Part shown: positions 43,892-52,685 of the stretch, piece by piece
Layout of the letters: every line of letters starts with the position of its first letter
Numbering within the stretch: position 1 is the stretch's first letter
Assembly: GCF_004005965.1 (NCBI RefSeq)
Contig: NZ_SACY01000004.1
Coordinates: 1-64,000, forward strand
DNA from: Sandaracinomonas limnophila
GTDB lineage: Bacteria > Bacteroidota > Bacteroidia > Cytophagales > Spirosomataceae
Length of the DNA stretch: 64,000 nucleotides
Direction: 5' to 3'
Notes under the pieces: model-generated
Seen by the model: only the letters and a program-made list of their open reading frames with translations
What the model was told of the DNA's origin: nothing
Databases searched by the model: none
Position numbers and translations under genes: made by a program

Positions 43892-44800
43892 CTATAGGTC
43901 TCTCATTCTTTCAATAAAACAATCCTCAATTCCCGCCGCAATTTCCTTCCAAACAATATTTGTGTGCCCCTTTAATGACAAATAATCAATTAATTGTTCC
44001 ATTGTATTTCCATCATTAAAAACCAAATGATTCCATTCCCCAAAAATATGTGCACTATGCAACAATTTACTTTCAATCATATCTTTGTGCAGTTTTGCCA
44101 TTTCTTTCGACTTGATTTGAAACAATGGATATGGGAACGAATCAATAATTCCTTTTGGGGTATCCACTGACAAAATTTTCCCATTTTGAATAAGTGCCAC
44201 TCGATCACACCTACTTGCCTCATCCATATAGGGAGTTGAAACTAAAATAGTCAATCCGGTTTTTTTCAGCTTGCCCAACATGTCCCAAAATTCCTTTCGG
44301 GAAACAGTATCAACCCCAGTTGTTGGCTCGTCGAGCAATAATAATTCTGGCTTGTGAATCAAAGCACAGCACAAGGCTAATTTCTGTTTCATCCCTCCAG
44401 AAAGTTGTCCTGCCTTTCGCTTTTTAAAAGGCTCCAATTGGATGTAAATATCCTTGACCAAATCATAATTCTCTTCCACCGTTGTCTCGAACAAAGTGGC
44501 AAAAAAATTTAAGTTTTCTTCTACTGATAAATCTTGGTACAGGGAAAATCGACCGGGCATATAGCCTAATTTTCTCCGAATAGCATAAATGTCTTTTACC
44601 ACATCGAGTCCCATTACGCTTGCCCTGCCAGAGGTAGGTAGCAATAAGGTTGCCAAAATCCGAAATAAGCTGGTTTTCCCGGCACCATCTGGACCAATCA
44701 AGCCAAACAACTCTCCCTTTTCGACGTTCAAATTGATGTCGTGCAAGGCAAAATCCTTTTGCTCTTTGTATCGGATATGAAGATTTTGAACTTCTACCAT
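43892..44800 (-). CDS. ABC transporter ATP-binding protein (N-terminal half of YbhF)
   Basis: The 302-residue ATPase has Walker A GPDGAGKTS, signature LSGGMKQKL and Walker B LLLLDEPTTG, all intact. An extra 60-residue C-terminal part follows. It begins 1 nt after the adaptor gene. In Escherichia coli the two ATPases are fused as YbhF; here they are separate genes in the same order. Confidence 0.92.
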   Translation of the reverse strand: MVEVQNLHIRYKEQKDFALHDINLNVEKGELFGLIGPDGAGKTSLFRILATLLLPTSGRASVMGLDVVKDIYAIRRKLGYMPGRFSLYQDLSVEENLNFFATLFETTVEENYDLVKDIYIQLEPFKKRKAGQLSGGMKQKLALCCALIHKPELLLLDEPTTGVDTVSRKEFWDMLGKLKKTGLTILVSTPYMDEASRCDRVALIQNGKILSVDTPKGIIDSFPYPLFQIKSKEMAKLHKDMIESKLLHSAHIFGEWNHLVFNDGNTMEQLIDYLSLKGHTNIVWKEIAAGIEDCFIERMRDL

Positions 44801-44801
44801 T

Positions 44802-45746
44802 TTATTTCAACTTCAACTCGCTGGTCATACCAATCTTCAATAATCCTTCCTTATTTGGTACCGCCACTTTTATAACATAGACCAAATTGGCTCTTTCTTT
44901 TTTGGTTTGGATGGTTTTCGGGGTGAATTCAGCTTTATCGGAAATCCAATAAACCACTCCTTGATATTCCGCATAATCCTCTCCCTTATCCACAAACACC
45001 TTCACTTTTTGCTGCAATTTGATGTCTGAAAATTGATCTCCTGTGATGTAGGCACGAAGGGTCAAAGTATCCAATTTGCCAATTTTATACAAGGGTTTTC
45101 CAAGGGCTGCCAATTCCTTTTCGTTTACATATTTGGATAGAATTGTACCACTGGCTGGAGACACCAAGCGATACTTGGTTAATTGATCTTGCAATTGTTC
45201 CTTTTGTAAAATCAATGCTTGTGGATCTTGATTTAAACCCTTCAGCTGCACATTCAAATTTGAAGATGCCGCTAATTTTTGTTGCCTCACCAAAGCTACT
45301 TGTGCATCTAATTCTTCCATTTGTGCTTCAATATCGTCTAATTGCTTACTTGGCGCTGCCTTTTGTTGTACCAATTTTTCAAACCGAGCCTTCTCCTTTG
45401 TCAAAGTTTCTTTTTTAATTTTTAATACAGCGATTTGGTCATCAAATACTTTTAATTGGGTGGCAACCTCTGGCTTCCGTGCTGCAATCGATGCAATTTG
45501 CGCATTCAATTGTTGTAATTTTAAGTATACTTGGGTGCTATCTACAAAGCCCAAAAATTGACCCTCTTTCACTTGGTCGCCTTCATTAAAATTAAGTTGC
45601 CCAATCTGCCCCATTGCCTCCGAAGAAACCATAATTTCTTCTGCTTCAAAAGTTCCTGTGGCATCAAAATCTAGCTTTGATTTGTTGCATGCACTCAAGA
45701 AAAGAATGGACACAAAGGCAGGTACGATATATTTCATTGCTTTCAT
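44802..45746 (-). CDS. HlyD-type periplasmic adaptor lipoprotein (YbhG-like)
   Basis: The product begins MKAMKYIVPAFVSILFLSAC, a lipoprotein signal with lipobox LSAC. A biotinyl-lipoyl-like domain (about 35-70), a long coiled-coil hairpin (about 75-185) and beta-barrel segments follow, the standard membrane-fusion protein order. It bridges the ABC permeases to TolC across the periplasm. I use the ATG at 45746, 1 nt after the TolC stop, in place of an ATG overlapping that gene. Confidence 0.9.
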   Translation of the reverse strand: MKAMKYIVPAFVSILFLSACNKSKLDFDATGTFEAEEIMVSSEAMGQIGQLNFNEGDQVKEGQFLGFVDSTQVYLKLQQLNAQIASIAARKPEVATQLKVFDDQIAVLKIKKETLTKEKARFEKLVQQKAAPSKQLDDIEAQMEELDAQVALVRQQKLAASSNLNVQLKGLNQDPQALILQKEQLQDQLTKYRLVSPASGTILSKYVNEKELAALGKPLYKIGKLDTLTLRAYITGDQFSDIKLQQKVKVFVDKGEDYAEYQGVVYWISDKAEFTPKTIQTKKERANLVYVIKVAVPNKEGLLKIGMTSELKLK

Positions 45747-45747
45747 A

Positions 45748-47007
45748 TTAATTTCCAAATAAATATTGTTGCTGATAAACCGATTGTAATTTTTGTAATT
45801 GATGTAATTGAACTTGTTGATTTGCTTGTTCCAATTGATTGATATAAGCCAAGTAATCTAATGATGACAAGGTGCCTTGTCCAAATTGTACTTCTGCGGC
45901 TGCTGCAATCCGTTTTCGCGTTTCCACTAATTGTCCGTCCGTACGAAGCAAGGCATCCCATTTTTCAATTTCTCGCTGCACTTGCACATTGTTGAGGTTG
46001 GTTTGCTGTTGAAAAACTTCTCGTTGTGCCGCAATCATTCCTTTTTGATTTTCAATTGTTTTGCGTTCCCTTGCGTTGGTGTAAAATGAACTAATCGACC
46101 AAGAAAGTTTAAGTCCTCCAATATAGTATTCCTTAAAATCATTGTTCAACATGTTAAGGGCTGGTCTACCGTAGCCAATTTGTCCCATCAAGCCCAAGCG
46201 TGGACTCAATTTATTTTGAATTAAGGATTTCTGTTGCTCCAAATTGCCTATTTGCAAATCAAAAAGGGCCAATTCTGGTCGTTTGTTTTCTGGTAAAGCG
46301 CTTGTTTGCTTAGGTATTTCGAAGCTTGCAGTTTCTGAAATAGCTTCGTTTATCAAAACACCCAAAGAAGACAGCAAGGATTTTCTTGCAAAATTCAACT
46401 CTTCAATTCGTTGTAAAATTTTTATTTTTTCTGCCTCAAAAACTTCTTTGTTCAAGGGATTAACAACTCCTTCTTTAACCCCAATTTGTAACTTATTCAA
46501 GTTGGCATCAATCTCTGCTAATAGACTATTACTCGATTTCAGTTGAGAATCGAGCAGTAAAATACCAAAATACAACTGATTAACCGTAGCGTTGATTTTA
46601 TACAATTCAACTTCCACTTTTTGTGCCTCAACGGCAAAAGTAGACTTACTTACAGCTTGTTGTTTTTTTACCTGTTGACCATCCAATAAGGGCTGATAAA
46701 CCTCCAAATAGGTTTTGTACTGATCTTTATCCAATGATTTGATCGTCAAATTTGGCAAAGAAATAGGTAATGAAGTCACCTCCGATTGGTAAGTTCCCTG
46801 TGCATTGAAATTTAGCTGTGGCAGATAGCCTTTGGATAAATTTTCCAAAGAAAGATCCTTTAAGTTTTCTAAAATTCCCAATTGCTTTATCAAAGGAAAA
46901 TTAGCTCTGGCTTTCAATTTACAAGTTTCAAGGCTGAGATTTTGGGCTTGTAAACCTATGGTGGCAAGCATAAGTAATCCGAATATCAGTTTTTTGAATT
47001 TTTCCAT
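45748..47007 (-). CDS. TolC-family outer-membrane efflux protein
   Basis: After a signal peptide (MEKFKKLIFGLLMLATIGLQAQ) come two TolC-like repeats rich in coiled coil, with the GYLPQLNFNAQGTYQSE and LSPRLGLMGQIGYGRP outer-membrane strands. Length (419 residues) is usual. The start at 47007 lies 1 nt after the TetR stop. It provides the outer-membrane duct of the efflux system encoded downstream. Confidence 0.9.
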   Translation of the reverse strand: MEKFKKLIFGLLMLATIGLQAQNLSLETCKLKARANFPLIKQLGILENLKDLSLENLSKGYLPQLNFNAQGTYQSEVTSLPISLPNLTIKSLDKDQYKTYLEVYQPLLDGQQVKKQQAVSKSTFAVEAQKVEVELYKINATVNQLYFGILLLDSQLKSSNSLLAEIDANLNKLQIGVKEGVVNPLNKEVFEAEKIKILQRIEELNFARKSLLSSLGVLINEAISETASFEIPKQTSALPENKRPELALFDLQIGNLEQQKSLIQNKLSPRLGLMGQIGYGRPALNMLNNDFKEYYIGGLKLSWSISSFYTNARERKTIENQKGMIAAQREVFQQQTNLNNVQVQREIEKWDALLRTDGQLVETRKRIAAAAEVQFGQGTLSSLDYLAYINQLEQANQQVQLHQLQKLQSVYQQQYLFGN

Positions 47008-47008
47008 A

Positions 47009-47638
47009 TTAATTTTTTTCAAGGGTGGTTTCAAATAACATATCTTTAAGCCACATGGGCACTAATTTCTTTCGTTGGTCCATGAGCAAATCAAATTCCG
47101 ATTCCGGAATTTGCGTCACAAGCTTAATCATGGGCGATGCCACAAATGGAAAAACAATCATGCCCGCCAAATTCATTAAAAAATGTGCCGGATGAATATT
47201 TTTTACCTTTCCTTGTTTAACTAATTCCTGAAACTGCTTAAAAAAGTGCAATTCTGAAATCATGTGAAACATCGAAAATTTCTTTTGAAATTCTGCCCCA
47301 TTCGACTTCACACAAGAAAGGATAAACAAGGGAACCTCCGGATTTTTCTTCAGGGTTTCAATATAAGTATTTACAAAACCATCGATTTTATCCATCAAGG
47401 AGGTATCAGGTTTATTCAAAATCTGAAATACCATTTGGAAAAAATCTTGAACCGTTTCCATCATGATCATTTCAAACAATGCCTTTTTACTCCGAAAATA
47501 ATAATTCATCAAGGCCAAATTGATTCCTGCCTCCTTGGCAATATCCCTCGTTTTAGCCCCCTCGAAGCCTTTTTCTTGAAATATCTTCCGAGCCACCTCC
47601 TTAATTTTCTCTTCTGTTTGTAATTCTTTATCTGGCAT
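47009..47638 (-). CDS. TetR-family regulator of the efflux operon
   Basis: The 209-residue protein has an N-terminal helix-turn-helix (IAKEAGINLALMNYYFRSKKALFEMI), the canonical TetR signature, and a helical ligand domain. In Escherichia coli the ybhGFSR genes are under the TetR protein CecR; here the regulator is the first gene of the operon. The ATG at 47638 fits the promoter at 47656-47663, whereas the longer frame would start inside the operator. It probably represses its own operon until a toxic ligand binds. Confidence 0.9.
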   Translation of the reverse strand: MPDKELQTEEKIKEVARKIFQEKGFEGAKTRDIAKEAGINLALMNYYFRSKKALFEMIMMETVQDFFQMVFQILNKPDTSLMDKIDGFVNTYIETLKKNPEVPLFILSCVKSNGAEFQKKFSMFHMISELHFFKQFQELVKQGKVKNIHPAHFLMNLAGMIVFPFVASPMIKLVTQIPESEFDLLMDQRKKLVPMWLKDMLFETTLEKN

Positions 47639-47655
47639 TCCGATATAATTTGAAT

Positions 47656-47690
47656 CAAATTTAAACAAATGTTTTAAACAACTGTTTAAA
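47656..47690 (-). promoter_or_regulatory. TetR operator with -7 box of the efflux operon
   Basis: TTTAAACA, AA, TGTTTTAAACA, AC, TGTTTAAA (47660-47690) forms two overlapping palindromes with a central TGTTTTAAACA, a typical layout for two TetR dimers. On the minus strand TAAATTTG (47656-47663), a perfect -7 box, overlaps its edge, so binding would block the promoter. Confidence 0.7.
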
Positions 47691-47744
47691 TTTAGTGAAA
47701 AATATTCAAAAGGTAAAATTGTAATTTTCTTTTTTTTGTCGAAA

Positions 47745-47790
47745 CTTTCTTTTATTTTCGAATTGAAAACAAAACGAAAATAAACGAAAG
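47745..47790. promoter_or_regulatory. DeoR operator upstream of the sugar operon
   Basis: CTTTCTTTTATTTTCG (47745-47760) and CGAAAATAAACGAAAG (47775-47790) are inverted copies matching at 15 of 16 positions, separated by 14 nt. CGAAA-type half sites are known for DeoR/GlpR regulators. The second arm ends directly at the ATG of the DeoR gene, so binding would block both transcription and translation start. Confidence 0.7.
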
Positions 47791-48558
47791 ATGCTTTTGC
47801 CGAATCAAAGAAGAGAGAAAATCTTGGATTTATTGAAAGAAGATGGCTCCGCTAAGGTGGTTAGTCTGGCTAAACTGTTTAAAGTCACGGAGGTAACCAT
47901 CCGTCAAGACCTTGAAAAGCTGGAAGCCGAAGGACTCATCATCAAAGAACATGGAGGCGCCTTTTTAAAAAACGCATTTGATGCTGCAAGGGGTCTGGCC
48001 TTGATGAATCAAGAAAACCTCGACAAAAAAGCCCTCATTGCTAAAAAGTGCATGGAATACATTGAAGTTGGGGACACCATCATTCTTGATTCAGGCTCTA
48101 CGACCACAGAAATTGCTAAAAATTTAATTGGCTTCAAGCACTTAACGGTCATCACAAATGCCCTCAACATTGCCATGATGTTAGGCTCTGAGCCGGGCAT
48201 TGAATTAATTGTAACAGGTGGAGAATTCAAACCGCCAACCTTGTCGCTTACCGGACAAAAAGCAGCCGATTTTTTCAAAGGATTAAACGTTCAAAAATTA
48301 TTTTTAGCCACGGCGGGCATTTCCTTGAAATCTGGACTGACCTACCCTTCCATCAGCGACTTAGTCGTAAAAAAAGCGATGATAGATGCGGCGGAAACTA
48401 CTTATTTGGTGGCAGATTCGACCAAAATTGGACAAAGTTCCCTGGCCAGTTTAGGAGCATTGTCCTTGATCGACTACGTCATTACGGACGAGGGCATCAG
48501 CGAAGCAGAAAAAGAACATTTTAGAAATAACGATATTGAATTAGTCATAGCAGAATAA
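47791..48558 (+). CDS. DeoR/GlpR-family sugar-phosphate-responsive regulator
   Basis: The 255-residue protein has the DeoR N-terminus (RREKILDLLKEDGSAKVVSL, then VTEVTIRQDLEKLEAEGLI), followed by the DeoRC sugar-phosphate sensor domain (DSGSTTTEIA, VTGGEF). Such repressors release DNA when a phosphorylated sugar of their own pathway accumulates, which fits the kinase encoded downstream. The stop overlaps the isomerase start by 1 nt (TAATG). It heads an operon of at least nine cytosolic, membrane or lipoprotein genes. Confidence 0.93.
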   Translation: MLLPNQRREKILDLLKEDGSAKVVSLAKLFKVTEVTIRQDLEKLEAEGLIIKEHGGAFLKNAFDAARGLALMNQENLDKKALIAKKCMEYIEVGDTIILDSGSTTTEIAKNLIGFKHLTVITNALNIAMMLGSEPGIELIVTGGEFKPPTLSLTGQKAADFFKGLNVQKLFLATAGISLKSGLTYPSISDLVVKKAMIDAAETTYLVADSTKIGQSSLASLGALSLIDYVITDEGISEAEKEHFRNNDIELVIAE

Positions 48559-49964
48559 TGAAAACACAAGCAACTTTAGGAATCATCATTGGGAATCGCG
48601 ATTTTTTCCCAGATAGTTTAGTCGAAAAAGCACGAACAGAAATTTTGGACGTCTTTCAAAAACTAGGAATAAATGCCGTTTTGTTAGACACCAATCAAAG
48701 CAAATTGGGGGGAATCGAAACCTTCCAGGAAGCTAAAACCTGTGCCGAATTGTTCAAAAAGCACAGAGATGAAATTTCTGGAATCTTGGTTTTGTTGCCA
48801 AATTTCGGAGATGAAAAAGGGGTTGCAGACACCTTGAAATTAGCGGATTTAAATGTGCCCGTTTTAGTTCAGGCTTACCCAGATGATTTAGCCAAAATGA
48901 ATGTCGTGAATCGTCGCGATGCATGGTGCGGAAAGATTTCTGTTTGTAACAATTTATACCAGTACGGAATTAAGTACAGCCTAACTTCTCAACACGTTTC
49001 CGCTCCACAAGATCCAATTTTTCAAAAAGACTTGTTGAATTTCGTGGCAGTTTGCCGCGTAGTAAAAGGTTTAAAATCGGTACGTATCGGGGCAGTAGGT
49101 GCTCGTCCGGGAGCCTTCAATACGGTTCGTTATTCAGAAAAAATATTGCAAAGAAATGGTATCACCGTTACGACAGTAGACCTTTCTGAAATCTTAGGCA
49201 AAGCCAATAAATTAACGGTAAACGATCAAATTGTAAAGGACCATTTAGACAGCATCAAAGCCTATGCCCCACAAGGCAAAACGCCAAACGAGGCAATGAT
49301 TCAAATTGCTAAATTGGATGTGGTCTTGAAGCAATTTATGGAGGAATATGATTTGGATGCAACAGCTATTCAATGCTGGACTTCTTTGCAACAAAATTAC
49401 GGTTGCAACGTATGTACAAGCATGAGTATCATGAGCGAAAACATGCTTCCAAGTGCCTGCGAAGTAGATGTTACAGGGACATTAAGTATGTATGCGATGC
49501 AATTGGCATCCTCATCCCCTTCTGCTTTAGTCGATTGGAACAACAATTATGCAGATGATCCGGACAAGTGTGTCTTGTTCCACTGTGGAAACTGGGCAAA
49601 ATCGTTTTTACCAGATATTGAAATTTCGAATGCCCCAATTTTGGGCACATCTGTTGGAGTAGAAAATACCTATGGTGCCTTAGATGGCAGAACTCCAGCC
49701 ATGCCTTTAACCTATGGTAGAATCAGCACCGATGACCCGAAAGGTATCATCAAAGCATACATTGGTGAAGGCGAATTGACAAACGATCCATTGAGCACTT
49801 TCGGAAACCGTGCCGTTGCACAAATTCCAGATTTGCAAAAATTAATGAATTACGTGTGTAAAAACGGCTTTGAGCACCATGTAGTGATGAATGCCTCTAA
49901 AACAGCTGGAATTTTAGAAGAAGCCCTTGGCAATTATATGGGTTGGGAAATTTACAAACATTAA
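48558..49964 (+). CDS. L-fucose/L-arabinose isomerase family protein
   Basis: The 468-residue cytosolic protein belongs to the fucose/arabinose isomerase-like group: ILVLLPNFGDEKGVADTLKL, a Rossmann-like middle domain (VRIGAVGARPGAFNTVRYSE) and a C-terminal part with CEVDVTGTLSMYAMQLAS, where the metal-binding acidic residues lie. It should interconvert an aldose and a ketose. The subgroup is not the classical FucI or AraA, so the sugar cannot be named. It feeds the kinase and transketolase encoded in the same operon. Confidence 0.85.
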   Translation: MKTQATLGIIIGNRDFFPDSLVEKARTEILDVFQKLGINAVLLDTNQSKLGGIETFQEAKTCAELFKKHRDEISGILVLLPNFGDEKGVADTLKLADLNVPVLVQAYPDDLAKMNVVNRRDAWCGKISVCNNLYQYGIKYSLTSQHVSAPQDPIFQKDLLNFVAVCRVVKGLKSVRIGAVGARPGAFNTVRYSEKILQRNGITVTTVDLSEILGKANKLTVNDQIVKDHLDSIKAYAPQGKTPNEAMIQIAKLDVVLKQFMEEYDLDATAIQCWTSLQQNYGCNVCTSMSIMSENMLPSACEVDVTGTLSMYAMQLASSSPSALVDWNNNYADDPDKCVLFHCGNWAKSFLPDIEISNAPILGTSVGVENTYGALDGRTPAMPLTYGRISTDDPKGIIKAYIGEGELTNDPLSTFGNRAVAQIPDLQKLMNYVCKNGFEHHVVMNASKTAGILEEALGNYMGWEIYKH

Positions 49965-49979
49965 ATATTTACCACCCCC

Positions 49980-50016
49980 GGCGCTTTGCGCCACCCCCTC
50001 CTTCACAAGGAGGGGG
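49980..50016. repeat. GC-rich double hairpin inside the sugar operon
   Basis: GGCGC-TTT-GCGCC (49980-49992) is followed by a perfect 10-bp stem CCCCCTCCTT/AAGGAGGGGG (49994-50003, 50007-50016; loop CAC). This is a REP-like sequence family common in Bacteroidota and other phyla. It lies in the 80-nt gap between the isomerase and transketolase genes, by far the largest gap in the operon core, and could lower or stabilise parts of the transcript. Confidence 0.85.
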
Positions 50017-50044
50017 CTGGGGGGGAGGTCAAAAATTGGGAATA

Positions 50045-50845
50045 ATGACAATTACACAATTAAAAGAAAAATCAAAAACCTATAGGAAAAAAATCCTAGA
50101 GTTGATTTTTCATGCGAAAGCCGGCCATACCGGCGGTTGTTTGTCCATCATAGACTTGCTCAATGTATTGTACAACCACGTACTCCGCATTCCTTCACCC
50201 AAAGACCCCTCTCGCGATCGCTTTATTCAAAGTAAGGGTCATGCGGTTGAGGCGCTTTATGTGGTCTTGGCCGATCAAGGATTTTTTCCAGAGGAAGATT
50301 TAAAAACTTTGGGACAATATCAATCGCCCTACATTGGTCACCCAACGAAGAAAATTCCGGGAATGGAGCAAAATACGGGTGGATTGGGCCACGGTTTATC
50401 CATTTGTGCCGGCAATGCCTTAGCAGCGAAAAAAGATAAATCGGACATCAAAGTGTACACCATTTTAGGGGATGGTGAAATGGCAGAAGGCTCCAATTGG
50501 GAAGCCATGATGTTTGCGGCACATTACAAATTGGATAATTTATGTGGCATTTTAGACTACAATAAATTACAGATTTCAGGTGCAAATGCGCAGGTAATGG
50601 GACTTGAACCTATTAAGCAAAAGATTGAATCCTTTGGCTGGTCGGTGAAAGAAGTGGATGGACACAATATCGAGGAATTGGTGAACACCTTTGATCAATT
50701 ACCTTTTGAAAACGGAAAACCTTCTTTTATCATTGCCCACACAGTAAAAGGCAAAGGCGTATCCTACATGGAAAATGTGGCGAAATGGCACCACGGCGTA
50801 CCGAGTGCCGAACAATTAGAACAAGCATTAGCTGAATTAGCATAA
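50045..50845 (+). CDS. transketolase, N-terminal (ThDP-binding) subunit
   Basis: The 266-residue protein is the thiamine-diphosphate domain of a split transketolase: FHAKAGHTGGCLSIIDLL, GGLGHGLSICAGNALA, and the ThDP motif GDGEMAEGSNWEAMM. I start at the ATG at 50045; the longer open frame runs through the GC-rich hairpin and gives a meaningless proline/glycine stretch. It pairs with the subunit 1 nt downstream. Split transketolases dedicated to one pathway are known for D-apulose 4-phosphate and for sulfosugar breakdown. Confidence 0.92.
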   Translation: MTITQLKEKSKTYRKKILELIFHAKAGHTGGCLSIIDLLNVLYNHVLRIPSPKDPSRDRFIQSKGHAVEALYVVLADQGFFPEEDLKTLGQYQSPYIGHPTKKIPGMEQNTGGLGHGLSICAGNALAAKKDKSDIKVYTILGDGEMAEGSNWEAMMFAAHYKLDNLCGILDYNKLQISGANAQVMGLEPIKQKIESFGWSVKEVDGHNIEELVNTFDQLPFENGKPSFIIAHTVKGKGVSYMENVAKWHHGVPSAEQLEQALAELA

Positions 50846-50846
50846 A

Positions 50847-51779
50847 ATGAAAGCGAACTTAGAAGTATTTTCAGAAACCTTACAAGCCCTTGCCGAAAAA
50901 GATCAGCAGATATTGGCGGTCACCAGCGATTCGCGTGGTTCTGGAAAATTAGTACCCTTTGGTGAAAAATTCCCAGACCAAATCGTTGAAATTGGCATAG
51001 CCGAACAAAATTTAGTAGGAGTTGCTGCCGGATTAGCCGCCATGGGAAAAAAGGCATTTGCCGTTTCTCCAGCCTGTTTTCTGACCGCTCGTTCTTTGGA
51101 ACAAATCAAAAACGATGTGGCCTATTCTAACAATCCCGTTCGTTTAATTGGTATTTCTGCCGGAGTAAGTTACGGTGCTTTAGGCAGCACTCACCACAGT
51201 TTACACGATTTTGCAGTAGTTCGTGCCATCAACAATTTACCAGTTGTAGCCCCAGCTGATGCTTTTGAAACAGAAGAGGTCATTAAATATGCGGCAGCAA
51301 CTGACGAACCTATTTACATTCGTTTTGGCAAGAAAAACATGCCTGATTTAGGTCAGTCTTTGTCCCCAAAATTTGAAATCGGAAAAGCTCGTTTGATAAA
51401 AGAAGGAAACGATATCACCTTAATTGGAACAGGAGAAACCGTTTGGCCCTGTCTGGAAGCCGCAATATTATTGAAAGAAAAGGGAATATCTGCAAAAGTG
51501 ATTTCCATGCATACCATTAAACCCTTGGACACCACATTATTGGCTGAATTAGGAGCGACAAGAAAACCCATCATCACCGTTGAAGAACATTCTATTTTTG
51601 GCGGATTAGGAGAAGCCGTTTCCTCCTATTTGTTCCAAAACCAATATTTTGTTCCTTTTAAAATCATGGGATTCCCAGGCGAATATACCGTTACGGGTTC
51701 TCAAACAGAAATTTTTGAACATTATGGAATCTCCGACAAAGGGATTCAACAAGAAGCACTAAACCTATTAAAAAAATGA
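50847..51779 (+). CDS. transketolase, C-terminal (pyrimidine-binding) subunit
   Basis: The 310-residue protein has the pyrimidine domain, with the cofactor-activating Glu in IVEIGIAEQNLVGVAAGLA and the SYGALGSTHHSLHDFAVVRA segment, and a transketolase C-terminal domain (VEEHSIFGGLGEAV). The HHSLHD histidines match substrate-handling positions of the family. It overlaps the binding-protein gene by 4 nt. Its presence next to transport and kinase genes indicates a pathway-specific enzyme, not the housekeeping transketolase. Confidence 0.92.
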   Translation: MKANLEVFSETLQALAEKDQQILAVTSDSRGSGKLVPFGEKFPDQIVEIGIAEQNLVGVAAGLAAMGKKAFAVSPACFLTARSLEQIKNDVAYSNNPVRLIGISAGVSYGALGSTHHSLHDFAVVRAINNLPVVAPADAFETEEVIKYAAATDEPIYIRFGKKNMPDLGQSLSPKFEIGKARLIKEGNDITLIGTGETVWPCLEAAILLKEKGISAKVISMHTIKPLDTTLLAELGATRKPIITVEEHSIFGGLGEAVSSYLFQNQYFVPFKIMGFPGEYTVTGSQTEIFEHYGISDKGIQQEALNLLKK

Positions 51780-52684
51780 AATACGTTTTAGCCCTTTGTG
51801 GACTATTGCTTTTTGGCTGTTCTTCCAAAGAATCGGCCGAAAAACCCAAAATAGCCGTAGTCATTTCAACGCTCAACAATCCATGGTTTGTTGTTTTGGG
51901 AGAATCAGCGGTGAAAAATGCAGAAAAATTGGGCTATGAAGCCAAATTGTTTGATTCGCAAAACAATCCAGCCACCGAATCGGACCATTTTGAAAATCTG
52001 ATTTCTTCCGGATTTGATGCGATTTTGTTCAATCCAACCGACGCCGATGGATCCATTGCCAATATTCTAAAAGCAAAAGAAGCGGGAATTCCTGTTTTTT
52101 GCATGGACCGTGAAGTAAACTCTAACGATGCGGCAACTTCCCAAATCCTATCCGATAACTACACAGGCTGCGTGGCCATCGGAGTAGAATTTGTAAAGCA
52201 ATTGCACGGAAAAGGAAATTATGTGGAAATTTTGGGCTTAGCGGGCGACAATAACACCTACGCACGTTCCAATGGGTTTCATACCGTGGTAGATAAATTC
52301 AAAGGCTTGAAAATGCTTGGCCAACAAAATGGCGATTTCGATCGCAATAAGGCCATGGAAGTGATGGAATCGATGATGCAAGCGAATCCAGACTTACAGG
52401 CCGTTTTCTGTGGAAACGATGCCATGGCACTGGGTGCTTATCAGGCCATTCAATCGGCTGGGAAATCGCAACAAATTAAAGTATTTGGATTTGATGGAGC
52501 AGATGAGGTCGTACAAAAAATCAAGGAAGGAAAAATCGTTGCCACGGGCATGCAATACCCGAAAATCATGGCGAAAACTGCAGCAGAATTTGCGGTTGAA
52601 TTTTTCAAGGGAAGAAAAGACTTTCCACAACATATACCTATGGCTGTCAATTTAGTTAATTCCAAAACTGCTAAACATTACTAA
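51776..52684 (+). CDS. ribose-type sugar-binding lipoprotein of ABC importer
   Basis: The start MKYVLALCGLLLFGCSSKES is a lipoprotein signal with lipobox LFGC. The rest is a periplasmic binding protein of the RbsB type (AVVISTLNNPWFVVLGESAV, ILFNPTDADGS, VFCMDREV, VFCGNDAMALGAYQAI, GFDGADEVVQKIKEGKI). The MDREV and NDAMALG segments align with ribose-binding positions, so a pentose is plausible. Sugar ABC importers of this kind are uncommon in Bacteroidota, which mostly use TonB systems; horizontal acquisition is possible. Confidence 0.9.
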   Translation: MKYVLALCGLLLFGCSSKESAEKPKIAVVISTLNNPWFVVLGESAVKNAEKLGYEAKLFDSQNNPATESDHFENLISSGFDAILFNPTDADGSIANILKAKEAGIPVFCMDREVNSNDAATSQILSDNYTGCVAIGVEFVKQLHGKGNYVEILGLAGDNNTYARSNGFHTVVDKFKGLKMLGQQNGDFDRNKAMEVMESMMQANPDLQAVFCGNDAMALGAYQAIQSAGKSQQIKVFGFDGADEVVQKIKEGKIVATGMQYPKIMAKTAAEFAVEFFKGRKDFPQHIPMAVNLVNSKTAKHY

Positions 52685-52685
52685 G

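Noticed and set aside
49943-50044. N-terminal extension of the transketolase subunit (HPRRFAPPPPSQGGGWGGG)
   Set aside because: The residues come from the GC-rich repeat hairpin; the family start is the ATG at 50045.
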